Shown: positions 1-8,460, counted from the stretch's first letter. The stretch: 48,379 nucleotides of DNA from Shewanella oncorhynchi (GCF_012584455.1 NZ_JABAEB010000012.1:1-48379), one strand, 5' to 3'. Made by a program: numbers and translations. Notes: generated by a model from the sequence alone, not told the origin.

Positions 1-26
1 GGGTTCGAGTCCCGTCCGCTCCGCCA
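1..26 (+). tRNA. 3' end of tRNA-Asp (partial)
   Basis: The window opens inside a tRNA. The T-arm is visible (3' side of the T-stem CCCGT after the TTCGAGT loop), then the acceptor strand CCGCTCC, discriminator G and encoded CCA. The matching 5' acceptor strand would be GGAGCGG, and the tail closely resembles the E. coli tRNA-Asp tail. The anticodon lies outside the window, so the Asp identity rests on the acceptor and T-arm only. Confidence 0.85.
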
Positions 27-40
27 ACATTAAGAGATAA

Positions 41-66
41 GCCTCATCGAAAGATGAGGCTTTTTT
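41..66 (+). terminator. Rho-independent terminator of the tRNA unit
   Basis: An 8-bp perfect stem GCCTCATC/GATGAGGC with a GAAA tetraloop is followed at once by six T residues. It sits 14 bases after the tRNA CCA end. Confidence 0.93.
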
Positions 67-360
67 CGTTATGGCGTTGCGGATATTTCGTCCCAGTGAC
101 CACATGCTTCGGGCTCGAAGTATGTGGTTATCCTTATACTCGGCCATCATGTAGATGAAATCCTTATCAGAATATGACGCTTTCGCTTCAATGTTAAAAA
201 TCAAAACCTACTTTTTTGTCGATCTTGATTCCACTTTATCGATAGTGTTTCTTTCACGTTCTGAAAACCTCCAGTGCGCGACTTGGCAGTATTGACCTGT
301 GACACTGATCTCGGACAAATTAAACGGTATAATGCCTTATGTCTTTCATGAGTAACGAAA
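67..360. other. Intergenic region with one long hairpin
   Basis: No credible gene is seen; short open frames here lack family features. At 99-128 there is a 13-bp inverted repeat (ACCACATGCTTCG / CGAAGTATGTGGT, one G-U wobble, GGCT loop) with no T-run. A TATAAT box at 328-333 could be the -10 element for the gene at 361, but no good -35 is seen 16-18 bases upstream. Confidence 0.6.
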
Positions 361-615
361 ATGAATTGTCGTCTTGGGTGTGGTGCTTGTTGTATTGCAC
401 CTTCAATAAGCAGCAGTATTCCGGGTATGCCAAAGGGTAAGGCGGCGGGTGAGCGTTGTGTGCAATTGAGCGATGCCAATTTATGTTTGATTTTCGGCTC
501 GCCCGATCGTCCTGCGGTTTGTAGTGATTTCGATGCATCTGAAGATGTTTGTGGTCATTCGAACGAAGAGGCGATTTGGTTGATTACCCAACTCGAATCT
601 CAGACCTCTCATTAA
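361..615 (+). CDS. YkgJ-family cysteine-cluster protein
   Basis: 84-residue protein rich in cysteine: C3, C7, C10, C11, C33, C42, C54 and C64. The N-terminal C-x3-C-x2-CC pattern followed by spaced single cysteines is typical of the YkgJ (UPF0153) family, thought to bind zinc or an iron-sulfur cluster. The biochemical role is unknown. An overlapping ATG at 348 is in another frame, so the start at 361 is kept. The gene ends 22 bp before nsrR on the same strand, so the two are probably cotranscribed; that is inference from spacing. Confidence 0.85.
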   Translation: MNCRLGCGACCIAPSISSSIPGMPKGKAAGERCVQLSDANLCLIFGSPDRPAVCSDFDASEDVCGHSNEEAIWLITQLESQTSH

Positions 616-637
616 GTTTATCGCTGACAGGTGAAAT

Positions 638-1093
638 ATGCAGTTAACTCGTTATACCGATTTTGGCGTTCGTACCCTGATGTATTTAGCGGTTCAGCCA
701 GATAGAACAACTTTATTTAGGATTGCTGAAATTACGCAGGTGTTTGATCTGTCACCAAATCATGTTTCTAAGATAGTGCATCATTTAGGCAAGATGGGTT
801 ACCTTGAAACCATCCGCGGTAAGATGGGCGGTTTCCGTTTGGGTAAGCCTGCGAGTGAGATTAACCTAGGCCAGTTAGTTCGAGTGTTAGAAAATTCACT
901 CGCACCGATTGATTGCAGCAAACCTTACTGCCGATTTACACCAGCCTGTAAGCTTAAAGACGTGTTAGCTCAGGCAGTTGAAGCTTATTTGAATGTGCTT
1001 GATCAATATACTTTGCTGGATATTGTGAGTAACCGTGATGAGTTAGTTGCCTTGCTGCCAGACTTTTCTATTTCAGTACTGCAACTGGATTAG
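638..1093 (+). CDS. nsrR: Nitric-oxide-sensing transcriptional repressor NsrR (Rrf2 family)
   Basis: 151-residue Rrf2-family regulator. The N-terminal winged helix covers about residues 1-75 (MQLTRYTDFGVRTLMYLA start). Three cysteines, C93, C98 and C104 (spacing C-x4-C-x5-C), match the [Fe-S] ligands of NsrR rather than the tighter IscR spacing. NsrR family members repress NO-detoxification genes and release DNA when NO attacks the cluster. Which genes it controls here cannot be read from the window. The 3' end overlaps by 26 bp the 3' end of the convergent deacetylase gene, leaving no room for a terminator between them. Confidence 0.9.
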   Translation: MQLTRYTDFGVRTLMYLAVQPDRTTLFRIAEITQVFDLSPNHVSKIVHHLGKMGYLETIRGKMGGFRLGKPASEINLGQLVRVLENSLAPIDCSKPYCRFTPACKLKDVLAQAVEAYLNVLDQYTLLDIVSNRDELVALLPDFSISVLQLD

Positions 1094-1823
1094 TACCACT
1101 TTTAAGTGCAATACCGATGGGGAGCAAACTCGATGCTGGCACCAGATCAATCCCCTCGGTTTTAAGTCTGTGTAGGTTATCCCCTAAGAAGCGCATAGTT
1201 TCTGGATAGGGATGGGCAATCACCACCAAGCTACCTTGGGTATGTGCCTGACTTATCATTAAGTTAAATTGTCTCTCGAGTGCATCGGCACTGGTATCAT
1301 TGTCTAGAAACAGTTGGCGTTTTAGTAAAGGAATGCCTAGCTTATCTGCGTTATCCCCTGCCTTAGTGAATCGTGTTGTCATACTATCGACAAAATACAG
1401 CTGCTTTTGTTTGAGTGTTTCCATGACCCAGAGCATGGGATCGTCTAGTTGAGTTAATAGACTCCCCATGTGGTTATTGGCACCTTTGGCAAAGGGAACG
1501 CTGTTAATCGCATCAATAACACTGGTGCGAATTTGTGCCTCAGTCATCGTATTGGTTAACCCCCCCAGCCCTAATGTCTTACCATTAAGCGCCTGCATGG
1601 GAAGATGTAGCATAATTTCGTGGCCTTTTTGGTGTCCTGCGTTAGCGAGTTCTTTGCCAAGTGGGGTATGAGGTAATACAGCGAGTGTTACTGTATTGGG
1701 CAGTGCCAGTACGGCTTTATCTGTATGACGATAACCTATGTCATCAATAATGAGTGCAAGCTGGGCTGCATAGCTTTGAGAAATGCTTAGGGCCAATAGG
1801 GCCAAGGAATAAAGTAAGCGCAC
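1068..1823 (-). CDS. Divergent polysaccharide deacetylase family protein (YibQ-like)
   Basis: 251 residues with an N-terminal signal peptide (about 1-19, ending SYA) and a mature part starting QLALIIDDIGYRHTD. The IIDDIGY motif, the HLPMQ segment and NNHMGS match the divergent polysaccharide deacetylase (DUF610/YibQ) family, which keeps the NodB-like barrel. Periplasmic location is inferred. It is the last gene of the minus-strand unit gpmI-envC-ctpA-this gene; E. coli carries gpmI-envC-yibQ in the same order. The substrate is unknown, but context suggests peptidoglycan-associated glycans. Confidence 0.87.
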   Translation of the reverse strand: MRLLYSLALLALSISQSYAAQLALIIDDIGYRHTDKAVLALPNTVTLAVLPHTPLGKELANAGHQKGHEIMLHLPMQALNGKTLGLGGLTNTMTEAQIRTSVIDAINSVPFAKGANNHMGSLLTQLDDPMLWVMETLKQKQLYFVDSMTTRFTKAGDNADKLGIPLLKRQLFLDNDTSADALERQFNLMISQAHTQGSLVVIAHPYPETMRFLGDNLHRLKTEGIDLVPASSLLPIGIALKSGTNPVAVLK

Positions 1824-1832
1824 AATTTCTTC

Positions 1833-3041
1833 TTATTCGTCATGGTGCTGTATCCATGCAATGGCAGAGGTCACTTGATGATCTTGGGCCAGTGATGCAT
1901 GGGCTGATAGGGCGTCGATTATAGCTAAATTACCAACGCCGGAACCAGTTTCGGCGGCAATTTTTATGTCGGGGATGATCCCTATGTTATGAATATTTTC
2001 ACCTCTAGGAGTATTGTACTGGGCAATTGTGAGTTTAATCGCGTTACCATCTTCTAAGATGGGGATCAGGCTTTGTACTGTACCTTTGCCAAAACTGGTC
2101 TCACCTAAGAGTTTGGCACGACCATTTTCTTGTAATGCGGCGGCGAGAACTTCGGATGCAGAGGCCGAGCCTTTGTTGATTAACACGAGCATAGGCACGT
2201 TAGTCAGCATGGTTTGCGGTGAGGCATAGTAGTCAGAGTTGGCGTCGAAGAAGCGGCCAGAGGTCGAGACTATGCGTCCTTTGGCGAGAAATAGATCCGC
2301 AATTTTAACCGCTTGGTCGAGTAGGCCGCCGGGATTATTACGTAGATCTAAGATAAGTCCTGTGAGCGGTTTGTTTTGCCATTGGCTGAGCGCGCGAACC
2401 ATATCTTCGGTAGAGTTTTCTTGGAAGTTGCTTAATCTGACATAGCCAATATTGCCATCAAGCAGTTGAGTGCTGACCGACTCTATAGTGATATTGCTTG
2501 GCTTGAGTGACACTTTAAAGGTGGCGTCGTCATTACTGTGTTTTAGCTCTAAGTTAATACTCTGATTATTGAGACTATGTCTTTTTATTTCAGTAAGGAT
2601 ATCGGCTAGATTCGTTTCAGTCGCCAGGGTGTCGTTAAGTTTAATAATAATATCGCCCGCACGTATTCCCGCTTGCTCTGCGGGAGAATGGGCAAAGGGG
2701 GCTATGATGCTAATGTGGTCTTTTTTGGCCGCGACTTCGAAACCGAAACCAAAATACTCGCCGCGATTAGAATCTTTAAGATCGAGTAATTCTTGATGAT
2801 TCAGGAAGCTGGAATAGGGGTCGAGATGTTCAAAAATGCCTTTGATGGCGGCCTGCACTAGCTCTTCTTTTGGAACGGTTTTGATATAGTAAGTTTCAAC
2901 CGTTTCAAGTACATCTTGTAGTAATGGATAGTCAAAGTTGTCGCGGTAGGATTTCGCGTTTTCTTGGCTGGAGAGGCTGATGGATAGGCCTAAAGTGAGA
3001 CCTAATCCAACGCAACTGATATAGCGGATCATGTATTTCAT
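1833..3041 (-). CDS. S41-family C-terminal processing peptidase (CtpA-like)
   Basis: 402-residue periplasmic serine protease. It has an N-terminal signal or anchor (residues 1-25), a PDZ domain (about 95-180, with GFGFEV and AGIRAGD), then the S41 protease fold. The catalytic serine is in GSASASE (S294 by family alignment) and the general-base lysine in SFGKGTVQS (K319). Carboxyl-terminal processing proteases trim periplasmic substrates, including peptidoglycan hydrolases, so its place directly after envC makes functional sense. Its start codon follows a perfect 12-bp inverted repeat whose 3' arm contains the AGGGGA Shine-Dalgarno, so translation may be structure-controlled. Confidence 0.92.
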   Translation of the reverse strand: MKYMIRYISCVGLGLTLGLSISLSSQENAKSYRDNFDYPLLQDVLETVETYYIKTVPKEELVQAAIKGIFEHLDPYSSFLNHQELLDLKDSNRGEYFGFGFEVAAKKDHISIIAPFAHSPAEQAGIRAGDIIIKLNDTLATETNLADILTEIKRHSLNNQSINLELKHSNDDATFKVSLKPSNITIESVSTQLLDGNIGYVRLSNFQENSTEDMVRALSQWQNKPLTGLILDLRNNPGGLLDQAVKIADLFLAKGRIVSTSGRFFDANSDYYASPQTMLTNVPMLVLINKGSASASEVLAAALQENGRAKLLGETSFGKGTVQSLIPILEDGNAIKLTIAQYNTPRGENIHNIGIIPDIKIAAETGSGVGNLAIIDALSAHASLAQDHQVTSAIAWIQHHDE

Positions 3042-3070
3042 AACGGTCCCCTGTGATAAGGGGACCGTTA
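3041..3070 (-). promoter_or_regulatory. Perfect inverted repeat masking the ctpA ribosome-binding site
   Basis: Arms of 12 bp at 3041-3052 and 3059-3070 (TAACGGTCCCCT / AGGGGACCGTTA) pair perfectly around a 6-nt loop. They fill the gap between the envC stop (3074-3076) and the ctpA ATG (3039-3041). On the minus strand the 3' arm holds AGGGGA, the only good Shine-Dalgarno for ctpA, and its last bases run into the start codon. No T-run follows, so it is unlikely to be a simple terminator. Confidence 0.75.
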
Positions 3071-3073
3071 TGA

Positions 3074-4207
3074 TTAGCGACAGTATTTCGCTGGATCGAC
3101 GGCTTGCCCTTTATGCCTTATTTCAAAGTATAGGCCAGGCTCGCTCTGTCCACCTGAACGTCCGACTAAAGCAATCGCTTCACCGCTTTTTACCATCTCA
3201 CCAGGGCTTTTTAGTAGGGTTTGAGCGTGACCGTAAAGACTCATATAACCTTTACCGTGATCGATGACCATGACAAGACCAAAACCGCGTAACCAGTCGG
3301 CATAAATGACTTTACCACCTGAAACGGCTCGAATATTTTGCCCTTCTGGTGCAGACAACATAGTGCCTTTCCACACTACTTGACCGGAACGTTGGCTACC
3401 AAAGCTAGCACTCACACGACCTTTTGTTGGCCATTTAAGTTTTCCACTTTGTTTACCAAAGCCTTCCATGGAGGGGTTATCTTTCATGGCCCGCAGCGCT
3501 TGTTCAACGACGCGCTTTAAGCTGGCCTCTTCAATTTGCAACTGCTCAAGCTCTGCACCCTTAGAATTTAAGGTGCGTTGCAGCTCTTTGATGGTCAGTT
3601 GACGCTGATCTTGCTCTTGGCTCAAACGTTTAGCTTGTACTTGTTGTTCGGCCACGAGTTTCGTTAATTGCTTTTGCTTACTCGTTTGCGACACCTTGAT
3701 CTCATCTAGCTCGGTCAAGGTTTGCTTTAATTCGTTGATCGACTTCATCCGCGCTTTATTGAGGTATTGGTAATAAGCCAACATACGCTCGATAGTGGCG
3801 GGACTTTGCTGATTAAGCATCATCTTAGTGTAATCGTGATTACCGGCAAGATAGGCGCTCGACAGCTGTTTCGACAGTGTTTGTTGTTGAGTCACCTTAA
3901 GCGTTTCTAACTCATCTTGACGTTGTTTTAGCTCGGCAAGTTTAGTGTCGATTTGCGCTAAGCTATTTTTGGTGCTGTTGACTTTTTTGGCCGCTGACGC
4001 AATCGCTTCTTCATCGCTACGCAGCAATGACAGCAGTTTTTCTCTTTGTTTACTGGTGGTTTTTAATGCGCTTTGTTGTTGATTTATTTGCGTTTGGATT
4101 GATTTTAACTCGGACTTACGCTTCTCCAAATCAGAAGCGTGTGCCGAGAAAGATAACATCATAAAGCCAGCAATAATGCTGGCTTTAACAAGGAGTCGAG
4201 TGCTCAC
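3074..4207 (-). CDS. envC: Murein hydrolase activator EnvC (degenerate LytM)
   Basis: 377 residues: signal peptide (cleavage near AHA-S, residue 24), a long coiled-coil region (about 26-245, rich in Q, K, E and L), and a C-terminal LytM/M23 domain (about 265-377). Active M23 enzymes need H-x3-D and H-x-H zinc ligands. Here the first histidine region reads SFGSQRSGQVVWKG and the last motif is YFEIRH, so the zinc site is lost, as in EnvC. EnvC activates the amidases AmiA/AmiB at the septum during cell division. It lies 10 bp downstream of gpmI and 32 bp upstream of ctpA in one minus-strand operon. Confidence 0.93.
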   Translation of the reverse strand: MSTRLLVKASIIAGFMMLSFSAHASDLEKRKSELKSIQTQINQQQSALKTTSKQREKLLSLLRSDEEAIASAAKKVNSTKNSLAQIDTKLAELKQRQDELETLKVTQQQTLSKQLSSAYLAGNHDYTKMMLNQQSPATIERMLAYYQYLNKARMKSINELKQTLTELDEIKVSQTSKQKQLTKLVAEQQVQAKRLSQEQDQRQLTIKELQRTLNSKGAELEQLQIEEASLKRVVEQALRAMKDNPSMEGFGKQSGKLKWPTKGRVSASFGSQRSGQVVWKGTMLSAPEGQNIRAVSGGKVIYADWLRGFGLVMVIDHGKGYMSLYGHAQTLLKSPGEMVKSGEAIALVGRSGGQSEPGLYFEIRHKGQAVDPAKYCR

Positions 4208-4217
4208 TAGGTAACGG

Positions 4218-5762
4218 TTACTCTTTTATGTGGATTAAGGGTTTGCCCGTCATCTCAGCTGGAATGGCTTCGCCGATCAAGGTCAAGATGGTTGGTGCAA
4301 CATCGCTGAGTTTACCACCTTCATCTATGGTCGCATCGCGTCCAACAAAGACGAAAGGCACGAGTTCACTGGTGTGGGCCGTGTGAGCCTGACCTGTGGT
4401 TTCGTCGGTCATTTGCTCGGCATTGCCGTGGTCGGCGGTAATAATACATTCTCCGCCCACTTTCGCCAGCGCATCAACCACACGGCCGATACAAGCGTCG
4501 ACAGCTTCACAAGCTTTAACGGCGGCATCGAAATTACCTGTGTGGCCAACCATGTCACCATTGGGGTAGTTACAGATGATCACGTCGTACTTAGTTGATT
4601 CAATTGCTGCGACTAACTTGTCAGTCAGCTCTGCTGAACTCATCTCAGGCTGTAGATCGTAAGTTGCCACTTTAGGCGAGTTGATTAGGATGCGATCTTC
4701 TCCCTCGAATGGCTCTTCTTTACCGCCGTTAAAGAAGAAAGTTACATGGGCGTATTTCTCAGTTTCAGAGATACGTAGCTGAGTACGACCTTGTTTCTGC
4801 AGCACTTCACCTAAGGTATTCACTAAGTTTTCAGATGGATAAGCGATAGGTGCTGTGATGTCGCCAGCATACTCAGTCAAAGTGACGAAGTGCATTTTCG
4901 GCATAACAGCGCGTTCGAAACCATCGAAGTCTGGGTGAATAAAGCTACGGGTGATTTGACGGGCGCGGTCAGCACGGAAGTTCATAAAAATCAGGGCATC
5001 GCCGTCTTTTAAGGTTGCAACTTGACCGTTGGCATCTGTGATCGCCGATGAAGAAACGAATTCGTCGTTTTCGTTACGTTCGTAAGCCGCTTCCAATGCT
5101 GTAACGGCATTGTCGTATTGGAATTTTGATTTGCCTTGGGTGATTAAATCGTAGGCTTGTGACACGCGATCCCAACGATTATCCCTGTCCATAGCAAAGT
5201 AACGACCAATAATCGATGCGATACGGCCATGGCCTAATGTAGTAAACAGATCATCAAAATGACTCAGGCTACTCTTAGCGCTACGCGGTGGCGTATCGCG
5301 GCCGTCGAGGAAAGCGTGCAGATAAACCTGAGTTGCACCGCGCGCAACGGCCATACGGCACATAGCTTCGATATGCTCTTCATGGCTGTGGACGCCACCG
5401 GGGGAAAGCAAGCCCATAATGTGCACTGCTCCGCCAGCTTTGATGGCTGAGTCTACCGCATCACATAGCGCAGGATTTTTTTCAAACTCATGATCTGCAA
5501 TGGCTTTACTGATACGAGTGAGTTCTTGATAAACCACACGGCCAGAGCCTAAGTTAATATGGCCAACTTCAGAATTTCCCATCTGGCCATCAGGTAAGCC
5601 AACATCTAAGCCAGAACCTGAAATCAAACTATGGGGATATTTAGCGTTGAGACGGTCGAGTACCGGAGTCTTGGCGTGGAAAATCGCATTATTATGCGTG
5701 TTTTCACGGTAGCCCCAGCCATCGAGGATCAACAACGCGAGCGGACGTTTAGCTGTCGTCAT
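4218..5762 (-). CDS. gpmI: 2,3-bisphosphoglycerate-independent phosphoglycerate mutase
   Basis: 514 residues, the usual length for the cofactor-independent enzyme (iPGM, alkaline phosphatase superfamily). It interconverts 3- and 2-phosphoglycerate in glycolysis and gluconeogenesis with two Mn2+ ions. Visible motifs are the metal-binding LLILDGWGYREN (D14), the phospho-serine in GQMGNSEVGHINLG (S64), HAFLDGRDTPP, ICNYPNGDMVGHTG and ITADHGNAEQM. It is the first gene of the envelope operon; its promoter should lie in 5763-6029, which is shared with the divergent rhodanese gene. Confidence 0.97.
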   Translation of the reverse strand: MTTAKRPLALLILDGWGYRENTHNNAIFHAKTPVLDRLNAKYPHSLISGSGLDVGLPDGQMGNSEVGHINLGSGRVVYQELTRISKAIADHEFEKNPALCDAVDSAIKAGGAVHIMGLLSPGGVHSHEEHIEAMCRMAVARGATQVYLHAFLDGRDTPPRSAKSSLSHFDDLFTTLGHGRIASIIGRYFAMDRDNRWDRVSQAYDLITQGKSKFQYDNAVTALEAAYERNENDEFVSSSAITDANGQVATLKDGDALIFMNFRADRARQITRSFIHPDFDGFERAVMPKMHFVTLTEYAGDITAPIAYPSENLVNTLGEVLQKQGRTQLRISETEKYAHVTFFFNGGKEEPFEGEDRILINSPKVATYDLQPEMSSAELTDKLVAAIESTKYDVIICNYPNGDMVGHTGNFDAAVKACEAVDACIGRVVDALAKVGGECIITADHGNAEQMTDETTGQAHTAHTSELVPFVFVGRDATIDEGGKLSDVAPTILTLIGEAIPAEMTGKPLIHIKE

Positions 5763-6029
5763 AGTGATACCTTTAAGTTTTATAGAAGCGATAGAAATCT
5801 GAAATTGGTCAAATATTACTACGTTAGCGGGGTATGAAAAAGCGCTTTACCCCGATTAAGGTCATCGAATCACTAATTCGCCCGATTCTGTGAGTGGCTT
5901 GTGACAAGTACAGAGTCAATTGCACTAAAAGTGCGATCTCGAACTGTGACTAAACTGCTGCATTCTGCCAAGGCAATCGGTATACTCTGTGCCCTTATCG
6001 AATTTTCGCCATTTATGCGGGCAATCATC

Positions 6030-6464
6030 ATGCAAGAATATATCGAATTTTTTAAAGCTCACTCAATGCTCAGTCTGGCTTGGGTGGGATTATTTGTTGT
6101 GCTTGTCGCGAGTATCATCAAATCGAGCATGTCAAAAATCAAAAGTATTTCTCATCAAGAATTAACGATTATGGTGAATAGACAGGACGCTAAAGTCGTT
6201 GATGTGCGCTCAAGTGATGAGTTCCGCAAGGGCCATATTGTTGATGCAATTAACGTTACGCTAGCAGATATTAAAAATAATCAGATATCTGCCCTTGAAA
6301 AGTATAAAGCGAGTCCCATTATATTGGTATGCAATGCTGGCATGACCTCGTCTCAAGCCGCTCAGCTTTTGAGTAAGCAAGGTTTTGAAAATCTGTACAA
6401 CTTGAAAGGTGGTATGGGTGAATGGCAGGCAGCAAATATGCCTGTTTCAAAAAGCAAAAGATAA
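6030..6464 (+). CDS. Membrane-anchored rhodanese-like protein (YibN-like)
   Basis: 144 residues from the ATG at 6030: an N-terminal transmembrane segment (about 13-30), then a single rhodanese domain. The active-site loop is CNAGMTS, with C101 as the persulfide-carrying cysteine. The frame is open upstream to 5901, but that extension is not rhodanese-like, and 6030 gives the usual YibN-like length. It is divergent from gpmI and upstream of secB, as yibN is in E. coli. The precise sulfur-transfer role is unknown. Confidence 0.88.
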   Translation: MQEYIEFFKAHSMLSLAWVGLFVVLVASIIKSSMSKIKSISHQELTIMVNRQDAKVVDVRSSDEFRKGHIVDAINVTLADIKNNQISALEKYKASPIILVCNAGMTSSQAAQLLSKQGFENLYNLKGGMGEWQAANMPVSKSKR

Positions 6465-6687
6465 GTTGTCGGCGGCAGTTATGATTTCAGCTGCACTCAA
6501 TCCACAGGATAGTGCAGTAATAAAGTCATCATTGTTTGGCATACTGATCCTACGGTCGCTAAGGGCTTAATGTAAGTTTTTAGACTGGTTCGATCGATAC
6601 CCGAATATGGGTACAAGTTGGGATGATACCGAGATCTGATATAGGCCTTGAGTAACATAAGCCCCGAGCCAATTTACGTTCAAATGG

Positions 6688-6719
6688 TAATTGGCTTTCA
6701 AATAATAATTGGCTTTCAA
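6688..6719 (+). repeat. Short tandem direct repeat upstream of secB
   Basis: TAATTGGCTTTCAA occurs at 6688-6701 and again at 6706-6719, an 18-bp period, ending 40 bases before the secB start. It looks like a local slippage or duplication. No protein-binding role can be assigned from sequence. The rest of 6465-6759 shows no gene. Confidence 0.8.
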
Positions 6720-6759
6720 CGAAAAGCCGATACAACATTGATAGGATAGGTAGGAAATT

Positions 6760-7245
6760 ATGGCTGAAGTAGCAAACAACGAACAACAAGCCCCACAATT
6801 CAACATCCAACGTGTTTACACTAAAGATGTGTCTTTCGAAACGCCTAACAGCCCAGCGGTATTCCAAAAAGAATGGAACCCAGAAGTTAAGTTAGATTTA
6901 GACACGCGCAGCGCTAAATTAGCTGATGATGTGTATGAAGTTGTCCTGTCTTTAACTGTGACTGCACAAAACGGTGGCGATACCGCTTTCCTATGTGAAG
7001 TACAACAAGCCGGTATCTTCTCTATCACTGGTTTGACTGAGCCACAATTGGCCCATTCATTAGGTGCATACTGCCCTAACATCCTATTCCCATATGCTCG
7101 CGAAACCGTGGGCAGCTTAGTCGGTCGTGGTACTTTCCCACAACTGAACTTAGCACCTGTTAACTTCGACGCGCTGTTTGCCCAATACGTGCAACAACGT
7201 CAAGCTGCTGCGACTGCACCAGCTGCCGAAGAAGCTAACGCTTAA
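6760..7245 (+). CDS. secB: Protein-export chaperone SecB
   Basis: 161-residue cytosolic chaperone that holds preproteins unfolded and delivers them to SecA. It matches SecB throughout: FNIQRVYTKDVSFETPN near the N-terminus, the conserved CPNILFPYARE motif (about residue 106), and a variable Ala-rich tail. RBS GATAGGTAGGAA lies just upstream. gpsA starts 4 bp after its stop, as expected from the secB-gpsA order in E. coli. The glutaredoxin gene grxC, between yibN and secB in E. coli, is absent here. Confidence 0.97.
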   Translation: MAEVANNEQQAPQFNIQRVYTKDVSFETPNSPAVFQKEWNPEVKLDLDTRSAKLADDVYEVVLSLTVTAQNGGDTAFLCEVQQAGIFSITGLTEPQLAHSLGAYCPNILFPYARETVGSLVGRGTFPQLNLAPVNFDALFAQYVQQRQAAATAPAAEEANA

Positions 7246-7249
7246 TTAC

Positions 7250-8266
7250 ATGAAAAACTCTGCCGATATCACGGTATTAGGGGCGGGCTCTTATGGCTCC
7301 GCCCTTGCCATTTCTTTAGCCAGCAACGGTCATAAGACCTTGTTATGGGGACACGATCCTGTCCACATGCAAACGCTCGCTCAAGACAAGTGCAACCAAG
7401 CTTTTTTGCCTGGTATTGCGTTTCCTGATTGTTTACAGATCGAAGCCGATTTAGCCAAAGCTTTAGCCGCCAGCAACAATGTGTTAGTGGTCGTGCCAAG
7501 CCATGTGTTTGGTACTGTGCTTGAGCAAGCTAAACCGTTACTCCGTAGCGATGCGCGCATCGTATGGGCAACGAAAGGGCTCGAGCCTGAAACCGGACGT
7601 TTGCTGCAAGATGTGGCCCGTGATGTGTTAGGTGAGCAATATCCGCTGGCGGTGTTATCTGGGCCGACCTTCGCGAAAGAATTAGCCATGGGTTTACCTA
7701 CGGCCATTTCGGTTGCGGGCACTTGTCCTACGTTCACTAACGATCTCGTCGAGCTGTTACATAGCCCTAAACGTTTGCGGGTTTACGCCAATGACGACTT
7801 TACCGGACTGCAACTTGGCGGCGCGGTAAAGAACGTGATCGCGATTGGTGCGGGTATGTCCGACGGTATCGGCTTTGGTGCCAATGCCAGAACAGCCTTG
7901 ATTACCCGTGGTTTAGTCGAATTGACGCGTTTAGGCGAAGCCTTAGGTGCCAATGCGGCCACTTTTATGGGCATGGCGGGGTTAGGCGACTTAGTGTTGA
8001 CCTGTACCGACAACCAATCCCGTAACCGTCGTTTCGGTTTAGCCTTAGGTAAAGGCTGTGATGTGATGACTGCACAGGCTGAAATCGGCCAAGTGGTTGA
8101 AGGTTATCGCAATACCAAAGAAGTGTTTACGCTTGCGAAACGCCTCGGGGTTGAAATGCCGATCACTGAGCAGATTTACCAAGTCTTGTATCAAGGCAAA
8201 GCGCCGGTCGATGCTGCTAAAGAGCTGCTCAGCAGAGAAAAGAAATCAGAAACGCCTACGCAATAA
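7250..8266 (+). CDS. gpsA: NAD(P)H-dependent glycerol-3-phosphate dehydrogenase
   Basis: 338 residues from the ATG at 7250. The open frame continues back into secB to 7178, but that part is only secB read out of frame. Family features are an N-terminal Rossmann motif GAGSYGSALA, VLSGPTFAKE, the catalytic-lysine region LGGAVKNVIAIGAG, and the C-terminal NSRNRRFG and EGYRNTKE segments. It reduces dihydroxyacetone phosphate to sn-glycerol-3-phosphate for phospholipid synthesis. The 4-bp gap after secB suggests coupled translation. Confidence 0.96.
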   Translation: MKNSADITVLGAGSYGSALAISLASNGHKTLLWGHDPVHMQTLAQDKCNQAFLPGIAFPDCLQIEADLAKALAASNNVLVVVPSHVFGTVLEQAKPLLRSDARIVWATKGLEPETGRLLQDVARDVLGEQYPLAVLSGPTFAKELAMGLPTAISVAGTCPTFTNDLVELLHSPKRLRVYANDDFTGLQLGGAVKNVIAIGAGMSDGIGFGANARTALITRGLVELTRLGEALGANAATFMGMAGLGDLVLTCTDNQSRNRRFGLALGKGCDVMTAQAEIGQVVEGYRNTKEVFTLAKRLGVEMPITEQIYQVLYQGKAPVDAAKELLSREKKSETPTQ

Positions 8267-8303
8267 ACCGCGAGCCGTGATGATGCTGTAATGCCGAATA
8301 AAG

Positions 8304-8332
8304 GAAAGGGTGCTAAAATAGCGCCCTTTTTT
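8304..8332 (+). terminator. Rho-independent terminator after gpsA
   Basis: GGGTGC/GCGCCC stem (one G-T pair), loop TAAAATA, followed by six T residues and preceded by an A-rich strand. It lies 38 bases after the gpsA stop. Confidence 0.85.
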
Positions 8333-8460
8333 GTGCCTAGCGTTTGAGCTTATCTTTGCTCCGTTTAGCTGTTGCATGATTTGCTTGCTAAAGGTTCGCG
8401 AGTCAGCAAATTGCCCGTTGGCAGTCAATACCAATCAATTTATCTGTGTGGAGTAAGAGC

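Noticed and set aside
201..538. Minus-strand frames opposite the YkgJ gene
   Set aside because: They are antisense shadows of the cysteine-cluster gene, which has clear family features.
5901..6029. Extended N-terminus of the rhodanese gene
   Set aside because: The open frame starts 43 codons earlier, but the added residues are not rhodanese-like and occupy the divergent promoter space; the ATG at 6030 gives a normal YibN-type protein.
7178..7249. Longer gpsA starting inside secB
   Set aside because: The extra codons are secB read in another frame; the ATG at 7250 starts right at the Rossmann fold.
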